In this document: one piece after another, positions 53,280 through 61,359 of the stretch
How positions within the stretch are numbered: the stretch's first letter is position 1
Layout of the letters: each line of letters opens with the position of its first letter
NCBI GenBank assembly: GCA_965217125.1
Contig: OZ244244.1
Coordinates: 496,001-560,000 of the forward strand
DNA length: 64,000 nt
Direction: 5' to 3'
DNA from: JAAOIF01 sp965217125
Lineage (GTDB): Bacteria > Pseudomonadota > Gammaproteobacteria > PS1 > Pseudothioglobaceae
Notes under the pieces: generated by a model
Databases searched by the model: none
Seen by the model: only the letters and a program-made list of their open reading frames with translations
Told to the model about the DNA's origin: nothing
Program-made: the position numbers and the translations under genes

Positions 53280-54320
53280 ATGAAACAAATTAAAGCAGTA
53301 TCACTTATTTCAGGCGGGTTAGATTCTCTATTAAGCACTAAACTTATGCTGCAACAAGGCATTTATGTTGAGGGCATTAATTTTTTTACAGGTTTTTGTG
53401 TGGAAGGGCATACTCACGCTATTCGCAAGCAAAAAAGTGATAAACCAAAGCGCAATAATGCCTTATGGGTGGCTCAACAGCTTGGTATTAAATTGCATAT
53501 TATTGATGTGATTGAAGAGTATCGTGATGTGCTTTTAAACCCAAAACACGGCTATGGTAAAAATATGAATCCGTGCTTAGATTGCAAAAGTTTTATGGTG
53601 AAAAAAGCCAAACAGTGGATTTTAGAAAATGATTTTGATTTTATTATTACCGGCGAGGTAATAGGGCAACGCCCGATGAGTCAGCGTAAAGACACTATGC
53701 CGATTGTGCAGCAACAATCAGGTGCGGATGATTTGCTATTACGCCCCTTATGCGCCCAACATTTACCAGAAACTTTGCCTGAAAAAAATGGCTGGGTGGA
53801 TGCGGATAAACTGTTAGGTTTTTCAGGGCGTTCGCGCAAGCCACAAATGGCATTGGCAAAGGAATATGGCTTTGAGGATTATGCCACCCCTGCTGGCGGT
53901 TGTTGTTTTTTAACTGATAAAAAATACTCAGATAAGTTGGTAGATATGTGGCAAGCGCGCGGTAGCCGTGATTATCAATTGGATGATTTGATGATGCTTA
54001 AAGTCGGCAGACATATCCGCCCTAACTCTCGTTTTAAAATGATTATTGCCAGAGAAGAGGGCGAGGTTAAATTTTTAGAAGGGTATCGCAATCAATATGC
54101 TAATCTTTATCCCACTAACTGCAATGGCCCGTTAGCGCTGATTGATGGCAGTCCTAACCAAGTAGATTTACAAATTGCCGCTCGAATTTTAGCGCGGTAT
54201 TCTCAAGGTAGAGAAAAAAAGTCAGTTGATATTGAGATAAAACTTGAAGTTGGCGTAGCACAACAGTTGAGCGTCAAGCCATTTTCTGCTGATGAAATTA
54301 AAAAAGATTGGATGGTATAA
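53280..54320 (+). CDS. PP-loop (ThiI/MnmA-like) sulfurtransferase-type protein
   Basis: 346 residues. The N-terminal PP-loop motif SGGLDS (residues 11-16) activates a substrate by adenylation. Cysteine-bearing motifs follow: NPCLDCKSFMVKKA near residue 99 and TPAGGCCFLTDKKY near 204, together with GEVIGQRPMSQRKDTM. This combination is found in a family annotated as tRNA (5-methylaminomethyl-2-thiouridylate)-methyltransferase-like or DUF814-containing; it is distinct from MnmA. It may thiolate tRNA or act on sulfur carriers. It is preceded by a 112-bp gap with a TATAAT-like sequence at 53249-53254. Confidence 0.75.
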   Translation: MKQIKAVSLISGGLDSLLSTKLMLQQGIYVEGINFFTGFCVEGHTHAIRKQKSDKPKRNNALWVAQQLGIKLHIIDVIEEYRDVLLNPKHGYGKNMNPCLDCKSFMVKKAKQWILENDFDFIITGEVIGQRPMSQRKDTMPIVQQQSGADDLLLRPLCAQHLPETLPEKNGWVDADKLLGFSGRSRKPQMALAKEYGFEDYATPAGGCCFLTDKKYSDKLVDMWQARGSRDYQLDDLMMLKVGRHIRPNSRFKMIIAREEGEVKFLEGYRNQYANLYPTNCNGPLALIDGSPNQVDLQIAARILARYSQGREKKSVDIEIKLEVGVAQQLSVKPFSADEIKKDWMV

Positions 54321-54329
54321 AAAAAGTAG

Positions 54330-54365
54330 TATAATTAGTATTACTTTATTACATACCAAAGGTAT
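54330..54365 (+). promoter_or_regulatory. Promoter and inverted repeat of the CopG-MazF module
   Basis: TATAAT at 54330-54335 with TTGGAT 16 bases upstream, inside the end of the PP-loop gene. Just before the antitoxin ATG, ATACC-AAA-GGTAT (54353-54365) is a perfect inverted repeat that overlaps the AAAGG ribosome site. Toxin-antitoxin operons are usually repressed by their antitoxin, so this is a candidate operator. Inference. Confidence 0.4.
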
Positions 54366-54366
54366 T

Positions 54367-54678
54367 ATGAAAACAATTACTTTAAAAACCCAAGATGATT
54401 TTTTTGCTCAAATCAATCAAATGGCATTGGATGCTCATTTGTCTAAAAGTGCCTTAATTCGCAAGGCGATTGCAGCCTACCAAAAACAAATCAAAAACCG
54501 AGAGATGACCAAAAGAATGCAACGAGATTCTTTAAGGGCTAGAGGCGTTGATGATGAATTATTCAAAGATTTTGACAGCACATTAATGGACGGATTGGAA
54601 GAAGAGCCGCTTAAAGGATGGGTTAGCGATGAGTTGATTGAAAAAGCACTGCTTGAAATTAAAAATCAGGAAAAATGA
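54367..54678 (+). CDS. Ribbon-helix-helix (CopG-type) antitoxin
   Basis: 103 residues from the ATG at 54367, which has an AAAGG ribosome site; an upstream in-frame ATG inside the PP-loop gene is ignored. The RHH DNA-binding domain is at residues 1-45 (MKTITLKTQDDFFAQINQMA, then SKSALIRKAIAAYQKQ), followed by a charged C-terminal half. It overlaps the MazF-type toxin gene by 4 bp, the usual antitoxin-first arrangement. Confidence 0.82.
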   Translation: MKTITLKTQDDFFAQINQMALDAHLSKSALIRKAIAAYQKQIKNREMTKRMQRDSLRARGVDDELFKDFDSTLMDGLEEEPLKGWVSDELIEKALLEIKNQEK

Positions 54679-55025
54679 ATAAGGTTTTTGCAAGAGGCAA
54701 TATTTATCTAGCTAATCTTAATCCGAGCCGTGGTGCAGAAGTGGGTAAAATTCGCCCTATTTTGATTGTGCAATCAAACACCATTAATAAAACTCACGAT
54801 ACAGTTATCGTGCTACCACTAACCACGCGATTAATTGATAATTCATCCCTACATTTTCGTATTAACAAACAGGATGATTTGTTTAAGGACTCAGATGTTT
54901 TATGCTTGCATTTAAGAACCTTAGATATTAGAAAAATTATTTCTAATAGGCTAACCGAACTTAGTCGTTATGAGATGCAACAAATCGAAGAAAAACTTGA
55001 ATGGATATTAGGTTTTAATGACTAA
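54675..55025 (+). CDS. MazF/PemK-type endoribonuclease toxin (complete)
   Basis: 116 residues, the normal MazF length. N-terminal GNIYLANLNPSRGAEVGKIR and PILIVQSNTINKTHDTVIVL PLTT match the family, and CLHLRTLDIRKI corresponds to the conserved C-terminal strand and helix. MazF toxins cleave RNA at short sequences and slow growth when freed from the antitoxin. It converges with thiS, overlapping by 4 bp. Confidence 0.88.
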   Translation: MNKVFARGNIYLANLNPSRGAEVGKIRPILIVQSNTINKTHDTVIVLPLTTRLIDNSSLHFRINKQDDLFKDSDVLCLHLRTLDIRKIISNRLTELSRYEMQQIEEKLEWILGFND

Positions 55026-55219
55026 CCACCACCAACTGCCTTGATAATTTCAATTTTATCGCCGGTGTTTAAGCAAAATTTATGATGTTTTGATTGGGCA
55101 ATGATTTGTTCATTAACTTCTACTGCAATTCTACTATTTGCATAATCTAATTGTTGGATTAAGTCAGCTGCCGTTTTGCCTTGCAATTCAAACATTTTTC
55201 CATTAACTTGCAATTTCAT
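55022..55219 (-). CDS. thiS: Sulfur carrier protein ThiS
   Basis: 65 residues from the ATG at 55219. Ubiquitin-like fold ending in the required Gly-Gly (IKAVGGG), which is adenylated and thiocarboxylated to deliver sulfur for the thiazole ring of thiamine. The middle part (IAVEVNEQIIAQSKHH, GDKIEIIKAVGGG) is typical. A start six codons up is possible but less likely. No other thiamine gene is adjacent. Confidence 0.9.
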   Translation of the reverse strand: MKLQVNGKMFELQGKTAADLIQQLDYANSRIAVEVNEQIIAQSKHHKFCLNTGDKIEIIKAVGGG

Positions 55220-55221
55220 AT

Positions 55222-55299
55222 TTATCCAATCGCACAAAAAACAAACGATTTTGCCTCAGCACAGCCACTACATTTAATGTTTTTAACGCTAATATTCAT
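55222..55299 (-). CDS. Possible 25-codon CxxC peptide upstream of thiS
   Basis: ATG at 55299 and TAA two bases before the thiS ATG. The sequence MNISVKNIKCSGCAEAKSFV resembles the first strand and metal-binding CxxC of heavy-metal-associated (HMA) domains but stops after 25 residues. It could be a relic of such a gene or a small cysteine peptide co-translated with thiS. Confidence 0.3.
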   Translation of the reverse strand: MNISVKNIKCSGCAEAKSFVFCAIG

Positions 55300-55377
55300 A
55301 ATAGTTGCTAATTTCTGCTAAATGGCGTAATTATACCATTTTGATTTGTGCATTTGTAATCAAGGCATACGATTATG

Positions 55378-55386
55378 TGGTAAAAT
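55378..55386 (+). promoter_or_regulatory. Candidate extended -10 promoter for carA
   Basis: TGGTAAAAT fits an extended -10 (TGn-TAtAAT) about 36 bases before the carA GTG. No good -35 is visible. An AGGAG ribosome site follows near 55411. Confidence 0.3.
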
Positions 55387-55421
55387 TTTTAAGATTTTTA
55401 GTTTAGCAGTAGGAGTTCTGA

Positions 55422-56543
55422 GTGTTACAACCAGCATTATTAGCATTAGAAGATGGACAGGTTTTCAAGGGAAAATCTGTTGGCGCTGTTGGCACTGCAC
55501 TCGGTGAAGTGGTATTTAATACCGCAATGAGCGGTTATCAAGAAATCTTAACCGACCCTTCATACACACAACAGATTGTTGCCCTAACCTACCCTCATAT
55601 TGGCAACACCGGCACTAACTCGGTAGATGAAGAAGCAGACAGGATTTATGCCGCTGGTTTGATTATTCGTGATTTACCACTAACGGTGAGTAATTGGCGT
55701 AGCACAATGCCACTTAATCAATATTTATCTAAGCATAATGTGGTGGCAATTAGTGATATTGATACCCGTGCTTTAACTCGGCATTTGCGTAAAAAAGGCT
55801 CGCTTAAAGGCTGTATTATGAGCGCTGATGAGGTTGATGAGGCAGCAGCTATTGTAAAAGCACAGTCGTTTTCTGGGCTAAAAAATATGGATTTGGCAAA
55901 AGTTGTTTCTACTGCCAAGCAATATAAATTTAGACAAGGTTCATACTGCTTTAAAAATAAGCAATTTAACACAACAGCTAAAAAATTCAAAGTTGTGGTT
56001 TATGATTATGGCGTAAAGAAAAATATTTTAAGAATATTGGTTGATAAAGGCTGCGATCTTACTGTCGTCAATGCAAAAACGCCAACTGATGAAGTGTTAG
56101 CTATGAATCCAGACGGCGTGTTTTTATCAAATGGACCAGGCGACCCGCAGCCCTGTGATTATGCCATTAAAAATATTCAAACCCTATTAAAAAAAGATAT
56201 ACCAATGTTTGGTATTTGCTTAGGCCATCAGTTGCTGTCGTTAGCCAGTGGCGCAACCACAAAAAAGATGAAATTTGGTCATCATGGCGCTAATCATCCA
56301 GTGCAAGATTTACAATCAAAACAAGTGATGATTAGCTCACAAAATCATGGCTTTACCATTGCGCCAGACAACATACCAAAGCACTTGCAAATAACACACC
56401 GCTCATTATTTGACAACTCAATTCAAGGTGTAAAAGTAGTAGGTAAAAAAGCATTCGGCTTTCAGGGACATCCAGAAGCCTCACCAGGTCCACATGATGT
56501 GAGTGGATTGTTTGATACATTTATACAGGAGATGCAAAAATGA
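55422..56543 (+). CDS. carA: Carbamoyl-phosphate synthase small (glutaminase) subunit
   Basis: Supplies ammonia from glutamine to CarB for carbamoyl phosphate (pyrimidines and arginine). It starts with GTG after TAGGAG. The N-terminal domain is MLQPALLALEDGQVFKG; the class I amidotransferase domain has the nucleophile in FGICLGHQLL and the His/Glu pair in FQGHPEASPGP. Length 373. Unusually, mlaA lies between carA and carB, overlapping carA by 4 bp. Confidence 0.97.
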   Translation: MLQPALLALEDGQVFKGKSVGAVGTALGEVVFNTAMSGYQEILTDPSYTQQIVALTYPHIGNTGTNSVDEEADRIYAAGLIIRDLPLTVSNWRSTMPLNQYLSKHNVVAISDIDTRALTRHLRKKGSLKGCIMSADEVDEAAAIVKAQSFSGLKNMDLAKVVSTAKQYKFRQGSYCFKNKQFNTTAKKFKVVVYDYGVKKNILRILVDKGCDLTVVNAKTPTDEVLAMNPDGVFLSNGPGDPQPCDYAIKNIQTLLKKDIPMFGICLGHQLLSLASGATTKKMKFGHHGANHPVQDLQSKQVMISSQNHGFTIAPDNIPKHLQITHRSLFDNSIQGVKVVGKKAFGFQGHPEASPGPHDVSGLFDTFIQEMQK

Positions 56544-57229
56544 AACAATTATTAGTAAGTTTTTTAGTGCTAATATTTAGCACAGTAACAATAGCAACCG
56601 ATGATACCGACCCTTTTGAAGGTGTAAATCGACCTATTGACGCATTTAATCATACCTTAGATGAGAATATTTTTGAGCCTGTAGCCAGAACTTATAAAGA
56701 CTCTACTCCAAAAGACCTACAAAACAGAGTCAGTGATTTTTCTTCCAATTTAGGCGATGTGGTTACTTTAGGCAATGAGATTTTACAGTTTGAAGTGTTT
56801 GATAGTGCCAATACTTTAGGCAGAATTGCCATCAATACAACCTTTGGTTTATTTGGTTTATTTGATGTGGCATCTGAGGTAGGTATAGAAAAAACCACTG
56901 AAGATTTTGGTCAAACTATGGCAGTATGGGGCGCGCCAAAAGGTCCTTATGTTGTATTACCAGTGCTTGGCCCTTCAACCGTGCGTGATGCAGGAGCTAG
57001 AGTTGTGGATACACAACCAAATACCGAAATGTTAAAAAATCTTAATCAAGAGCAAACTATTGCCTTAACATTGACGCGCGGGGTTGATACCAGAGTGGGA
57101 TTATTACCAGCAACAGATTTATTAAAAAACGCAGATGATGCTTATATTGCCGCGCGTTCAGCTTATTTGCAAAAGCGTAAGTTTGATGTTTATGATGGCA
57201 ATCTGCCTTATGAAGAAGTTGATTTTTAG
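56540..57229 (+). CDS. mlaA: MlaA/VacJ family outer-membrane lipid asymmetry protein, without lipobox
   Basis: MlaA removes misplaced phospholipids from the outer leaflet and passes them to MlaC. Family motifs: DPFEGVNRPIDAFNHTLDEN near residue 25, then NTTFGLFGLFDVASEVGIEK and TEDFGQTMAVWGAPKGPYVV, LPVLGPSTVRDAGA. The protein has a signal peptide (MKQLLVSFLVLIFSTVTIAT) but no cysteine for lipid attachment, although typical MlaA is a lipoprotein. Its ATG overlaps the carA stop, and carB follows after 29 bp. Confidence 0.9.
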   Translation: MKQLLVSFLVLIFSTVTIATDDTDPFEGVNRPIDAFNHTLDENIFEPVARTYKDSTPKDLQNRVSDFSSNLGDVVTLGNEILQFEVFDSANTLGRIAINTTFGLFGLFDVASEVGIEKTTEDFGQTMAVWGAPKGPYVVLPVLGPSTVRDAGARVVDTQPNTEMLKNLNQEQTIALTLTRGVDTRVGLLPATDLLKNADDAYIAARSAYLQKRKFDVYDGNLPYEEVDF

Positions 57230-57258
57230 CATGATTCAAAAAACACAGTTAGTCTTCA

Positions 57259-60200
57259 ATGCCTAAAAGACAAGATTTAAACAGCATTCTGATTATTGGC
57301 GCTGGTCCGATTGTGATTGGACAAGCATGCGAGTTTGATTATTCAGGCGCACAGGCGTGTAAAGCCCTGCACGAAGAGGGCTTTCGCGTTATTTTAGTAA
57401 ATTCTAATCCAGCCACGATTATGACCGACCCGCAAATGGCAGATGCAACTTACATTGAGCCGATTGTATGGCGCACAATTGAAAAAATCATTGAAGTGGA
57501 AAAACCAGATGCACTGCTACCGACTATGGGCGGTCAAACGGCACTTAATTGCGCGCTTGATTTAGAACGGCATGGCATATTAAAAAAATACGGGGTGGAA
57601 ATGATTGGCGCTACAAAAGCGGCGATTGACAAAGCGGAAGACCGTGATTTGTTTCGTGCCGCAATGTTAAAAATTGGTTTGGATATGCCTAAGGCTTCGG
57701 TAGCACACAATTTAGCAGATGCGCATAAAATTCAGCAACAGGTCGGCTTTCCAACTGTTATTCGCCCCTCATTTACTATGGGCGGTAGCGGTGGCGGTAT
57801 TGCCTATAACAAACAAGAATTTATCGAAATTTGCAATCGTGGCTTAGATCTTTCGCCGACCAATGAATTATTGGTTGAAGAGTCGATTTTAGGCTGGAAA
57901 GAATTTGAAATGGAAGTGGTGCGCGACAGCAAAGATAATTGCATCATCATCTGCTCGATTGAAAATTTAGACCCGATGGGCATTCATACTGGTGATTCAA
58001 TCACAGTTGCACCGGCGCAAACTCTAACGGATAAAGAATATCAGCTAATGCGCAATGCCTCGCTGGCAGTGTTGCGCGAGATTGGGGTCGATACTGGTGG
58101 CTCAAATGTGCAATTTGCACTCAATCCTAAAGATGGCCGTTTAAATGTTATTGAGATGAATCCGCGGGTTTCGCGCTCCTCAGCACTAGCCTCTAAGGCA
58201 ACTGGTTTTCCAATCGCCAAAGTAGCCGCAAAGTTGGCAGTAGGCTACACCCTTGATGAGCTTGATAATGATATTACTAACGGCAAAACCCCCGCTTCGT
58301 TTGAGCCAAGTATTGATTATGTGGTAACCAAAATTCCAAGATTTGCCTTTGAAAAATTCCCCAAAGCAGATGACCGTCTAACCACCCAAATGAAATCAGT
58401 AGGCGAAGTGATGGCAATAGGTTCTACCTTTCAAGAGTCATTGCAAAAAGCCTTGCGCGGTTTAGAAACAGATAAATCAGGGCTTGACCCAATTATTGAT
58501 TTAAACGCAGATGATGCACGCAACAAAATTAAAAGCGAATGTATTACCGCCCGTGGCGAGCGGATTTTTTATTTAGCTGATGCTTTTAGATTAGGTATGA
58601 GCATTGAAGAAGTGTTTGAATTATCCAAAATTGACCCTTGGTTTTTAGCACAAATACAAGATATTGTCTCTTCAGAGATGCAAATTAATGGCACTAATAT
58701 TACTGATATTAGCGCCAGCGAAATGTTTGATTTAAAACGCCAAGGGTTTTCTGATGCGCGTTTAGCTGATTTATTTTGCTGTGGTGAATCTTCTGTGCGT
58801 GAGCGCCGCAAAGCCCTCAATATTAAACCCGTATTTAAACGCGTTGATAGTTGTGCGGCAGAGTTTGACACAGAAACAGCTTATTTATATTCAACCTATC
58901 AACAGCAGTGTGAAGCCGCACCGACTGATAATAAAAAAATTATGATTCTCGGCGGCGGCCCTAATCGGATTGGTCAAGGCATTGAGTTTGATTATTGCTG
59001 TGTGCATGCATCGCTTGCCTTGCGCGAAGATGGTTTTGAGACCATTATGGTTAATTGCAATCCTGAAACCGTCTCAACCGATTATGATATTTCAGACCGC
59101 CTATATTTTGAGCCATTGACCTTAGAAGATGTTTTGGCAGTGATTGATGTGGAAAATCCAGACGGTATTATTGTTCATTATGGCGGGCAAACGCCATTAA
59201 AGTTAGCTGACGAACTGGAAAAAAGTGGCGCAAAAATTATTGGCACTAGCCCAGATGCGATCGATTTGGCAGAAGACCGAGAGCGGTTTTCCAAGTTATT
59301 GCAACAGCTCAATCTTAAACAACCACTAAATGGCAGCGCCCGCTCATTACAGCAAGCACAAGATATTGCCGCTGCTATTGGCTTTCCCTTAGTGGTTCGG
59401 CCTTCTTATGTGCTTGGCGGCCGGGCGATGGAAGTTGTTTATGATAAAGACAGCCTCGACCATTATATCCACACCGCCGTGCAAGCCTCAAACGATGCAC
59501 CGGTGTTGTTAGACTCATTCCTTGACCATGCGATTGAGGTTGATATTGATCTCATTAGCGATGGCAAAGATGTGGTTATTGGCGGTATTATGCAACATAT
59601 TGAACAGGCAGGCATTCATTCTGGCGATTCCGCCTGCTCACTGCCACCGTATTCATTGTCCAAAGATGTGCTTGATGTAATGCGCAATCAAGTGATTGCT
59701 ATGGCAACAAAGCTCAATGTAGTTGGCTTGATGAATACTCAGTTAGCGTATCAAGATGGTGAAATTTATATTATTGAAGTTAATCCGCGTGCCTCACGCA
59801 CCGTGCCGTTTGTCTCAAAAGCCATTGGCATACCATTAGCAAAAATTGCAGCGCGGGTAATGGTAGGCGTATCGTTAAAACAACAAGGCTTTACCCAAGA
59901 AATTATCCCAAAACACTTCAGCGTTAAAGAAGCGGTGTTTCCGTTTAATAAATTCCTAGGGGTCGATCCAATTCTCGGGCCTGAGATGCGCTCAACCGGT
60001 GAAGTAATGGGGGTCGGCGATGATTTTGCATCCGCCTTTGATAAAGCACAACTTGCCGCTGGCGACCGCGCACCAGAAAGCGGCAAAGTATTTGTTAGCT
60101 TGCGCAAGTTAGACAGGGGCGATTTAGTCGATTTAGGCAAACGCTTAGTAAAACAAGGCTTTAGTTTAGTCGCAACACGCAGCAATAAAGAGGCACTCGT

Positions 60201-60465
60201 AGCAGCAGGTTTAAAATGTGAAATGGTGAATAAAGTCTCCGAAGGCTCGCCGCATATTGTCGATATGATTAAAAATGACGATATTAACCTGATTATTAAC
60301 TCGACCGAAGGCACGCGAGGGGTTGAAGATGCAGCCGAGATTCGCCGTCAAGCCTTAGCGCATAAGGTAACATGTAGCACAACTGTGTCAGCAGCATTTG
60401 CACTATTAGACGGCTTAAATGCCCATGACAAAATTACAATAAGAAGTTTGCAATCATTGCATTAA
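57259..60465 (+). CDS. carB: Carbamoyl-phosphate synthase large subunit
   Basis: Makes carbamoyl phosphate from bicarbonate, ammonia and two ATP. Two homologous ATP-grasp halves are seen: first half from ILIIGAGPIVIGQACEFDYS and PTMGGQTALNCALDLE, second from IMILGGGPNRIGQGIEFDYC near residue 560, with a C-terminal allosteric MGS-like domain (VDMIKNDDINLIINSTEG). Length 1068. It is co-directional with carA and mlaA upstream and greA downstream. Confidence 0.98.
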   Translation: MPKRQDLNSILIIGAGPIVIGQACEFDYSGAQACKALHEEGFRVILVNSNPATIMTDPQMADATYIEPIVWRTIEKIIEVEKPDALLPTMGGQTALNCALDLERHGILKKYGVEMIGATKAAIDKAEDRDLFRAAMLKIGLDMPKASVAHNLADAHKIQQQVGFPTVIRPSFTMGGSGGGIAYNKQEFIEICNRGLDLSPTNELLVEESILGWKEFEMEVVRDSKDNCIIICSIENLDPMGIHTGDSITVAPAQTLTDKEYQLMRNASLAVLREIGVDTGGSNVQFALNPKDGRLNVIEMNPRVSRSSALASKATGFPIAKVAAKLAVGYTLDELDNDITNGKTPASFEPSIDYVVTKIPRFAFEKFPKADDRLTTQMKSVGEVMAIGSTFQESLQKALRGLETDKSGLDPIIDLNADDARNKIKSECITARGERIFYLADAFRLGMSIEEVFELSKIDPWFLAQIQDIVSSEMQINGTNITDISASEMFDLKRQGFSDARLADLFCCGESSVRERRKALNIKPVFKRVDSCAAEFDTETAYLYSTYQQQCEAAPTDNKKIMILGGGPNRIGQGIEFDYCCVHASLALREDGFETIMVNCNPETVSTDYDISDRLYFEPLTLEDVLAVIDVENPDGIIVHYGGQTPLKLADELEKSGAKIIGTSPDAIDLAEDRERFSKLLQQLNLKQPLNGSARSLQQAQDIAAAIGFPLVVRPSYVLGGRAMEVVYDKDSLDHYIHTAVQASNDAPVLLDSFLDHAIEVDIDLISDGKDVVIGGIMQHIEQAGIHSGDSACSLPPYSLSKDVLDVMRNQVIAMATKLNVVGLMNTQLAYQDGEIYIIEVNPRASRTVPFVSKAIGIPLAKIAARVMVGVSLKQQGFTQEIIPKHFSVKEAVFPFNKFLGVDPILGPEMRSTGEVMGVGDDFASAFDKAQLAAGDRAPESGKVFVSLRKLDRGDLVDLGKRLVKQGFSLVATRSNKEALVAAGLKCEMVNKVSEGSPHIVDMIKNDDINLIINSTEGTRGVEDAAEIRRQALAHKVTCSTTVSAAFALLDGLNAHDKITIRSLQSLH

Positions 60466-60477
60466 CAGGTTAGCATA

Positions 60478-60954
60478 ATGGAAAACACTCCAATGACAGT
60501 TGCAGGCGCTAAGGCGCTGGAAGCAGAATTATTACAACTCAAAGATGTCCAACGCCCACGCATTGTTGAGGATATTGCCACTGCCCGTGCACATGGCGAT
60601 TTGAAAGAAAACGCCGAATATCACGCCGCCAAAGAACAACAAAGTTTTTGCGAAGGGCGCATTAAAGAAATCCAATCCAAACTCTCGCGTATGCAAGTGA
60701 TTGATGTTAGCAAACTATTACAAGACGGCCGCTGCGTTTTTGCCACTACCATCACCCTAATGAACCTTGCAGATGAAAGCGAAATCACCTACCAAATAGT
60801 CGGCGAAGATGAGGCTGATATTGCCATCGGTAAAATATCCTGCCATTCACCAATTGCTAGTGCATTAATGGGCAATGAAGAGGGCGATGAAGTAACCGTC
60901 AAAGCCCCTCAAGGCGATATTATCTACGAAATTTTAGAAGTCAAATACATTTAA
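60478..60954 (+). CDS. greA: Transcription elongation factor GreA
   Basis: Rescues backtracked RNA polymerase by stimulating transcript cleavage. It has the N-terminal coiled coil with the tip acidic residues (ARAHGDLKENAEYHAAKEQQ) and the C-terminal FKBP-like domain (EDEADIAIGKISCHSPIASAL). Length 158. It follows carB by 12 bp, as in many gammaproteobacteria. All six of its arginine codons are CGN. Confidence 0.97.
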   Translation: MENTPMTVAGAKALEAELLQLKDVQRPRIVEDIATARAHGDLKENAEYHAAKEQQSFCEGRIKEIQSKLSRMQVIDVSKLLQDGRCVFATTITLMNLADESEITYQIVGEDEADIAIGKISCHSPIASALMGNEEGDEVTVKAPQGDIIYEILEVKYI

Positions 60955-60965
60955 AAAACTACACA

Positions 60966-61292
60966 AGCAAACCTAATAGCACCGCCATTAGAACTGTTTG
61001 TGTAAATTTTGTGTCATATCGTCTGTTTGCACCCCAAGGGCAGGCTACGCGCGCGGAGGGCGTGGTAGAGTGTGCCTCAACTCGAGATCTCGACGCCCTC
61101 CCCCAAGCCCCCACCCTAAGAAGTTTATCAAAATCGGGCTTCGCCCTATCGCCTGGACGGCGATTTTTGCCACTTATACATTGAGGATTGGGGCGTAATT
61201 AGATTTGTTGGTGGGGAGCAGAGGGCAGAGAGACAGAGGACAGAGAGACAGAGGTCAGAGGTCAGAGAAAGAGCGGTGCTATTAGGTTTGCT
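60966..61292 (+). repeat. Structured intergenic repeat, copy 2, bounded by 20-bp perfect inverted repeats
   Basis: AGCAAACCTAATAGCACCGC at 60966-60985 recurs as its exact complement at 61273-61292. Between them, 60984-61208 is the second copy of the repeat at 43014-43213. Hairpins: GGAGGGCGT (61055-61063) with ACGCCCTCC (61093-61101), GGGC-TTC-GCCC (61136-61146), and ATCGCC-TGGAC-GGCGAT plus TTTT (61148-61168). The first stem differs in sequence from copy 1 but still pairs. It may serve as the greA terminator and has the form of a miniature mobile element. No gene was found in 60955-61359. Confidence 0.75.
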
Positions 61293-61340
61293 ATTGCTCT
61301 GTTCTGTCTTCTGTTTTCTGTCTTCTGTCTTCTGCCTCTG
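61217..61340. repeat. Purine-rich CAGAGA tract and its pyrimidine-rich counterpart
   Basis: 61217-61270 is built of CAGAG(A/G)-type units; 61297-61340 is built of TTCTGT/CTTCTG units, the same motif on the other strand. Together they form an imperfect long inverted repeat around one end of the 20-bp inverted repeat. Comparable to the tract at the end of mnmH. Confidence 0.65.
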
Positions 61341-61359
61341 AATTCGCCTTTCCTATTAT

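Noticed and set aside
60998..61198. 66-codon plus-strand frame in the greA downstream region
   Set aside because: It lies entirely within the structured repeat, has no ribosome site and an Arg/Pro-rich composition typical of non-coding GC-rich hairpins.
61335..61350. Possible cloning-vector junction (GAATTCGCCTTT)
   Set aside because: It resembles a TA-cloning site flank but is not identical, and no further vector sequence is present.
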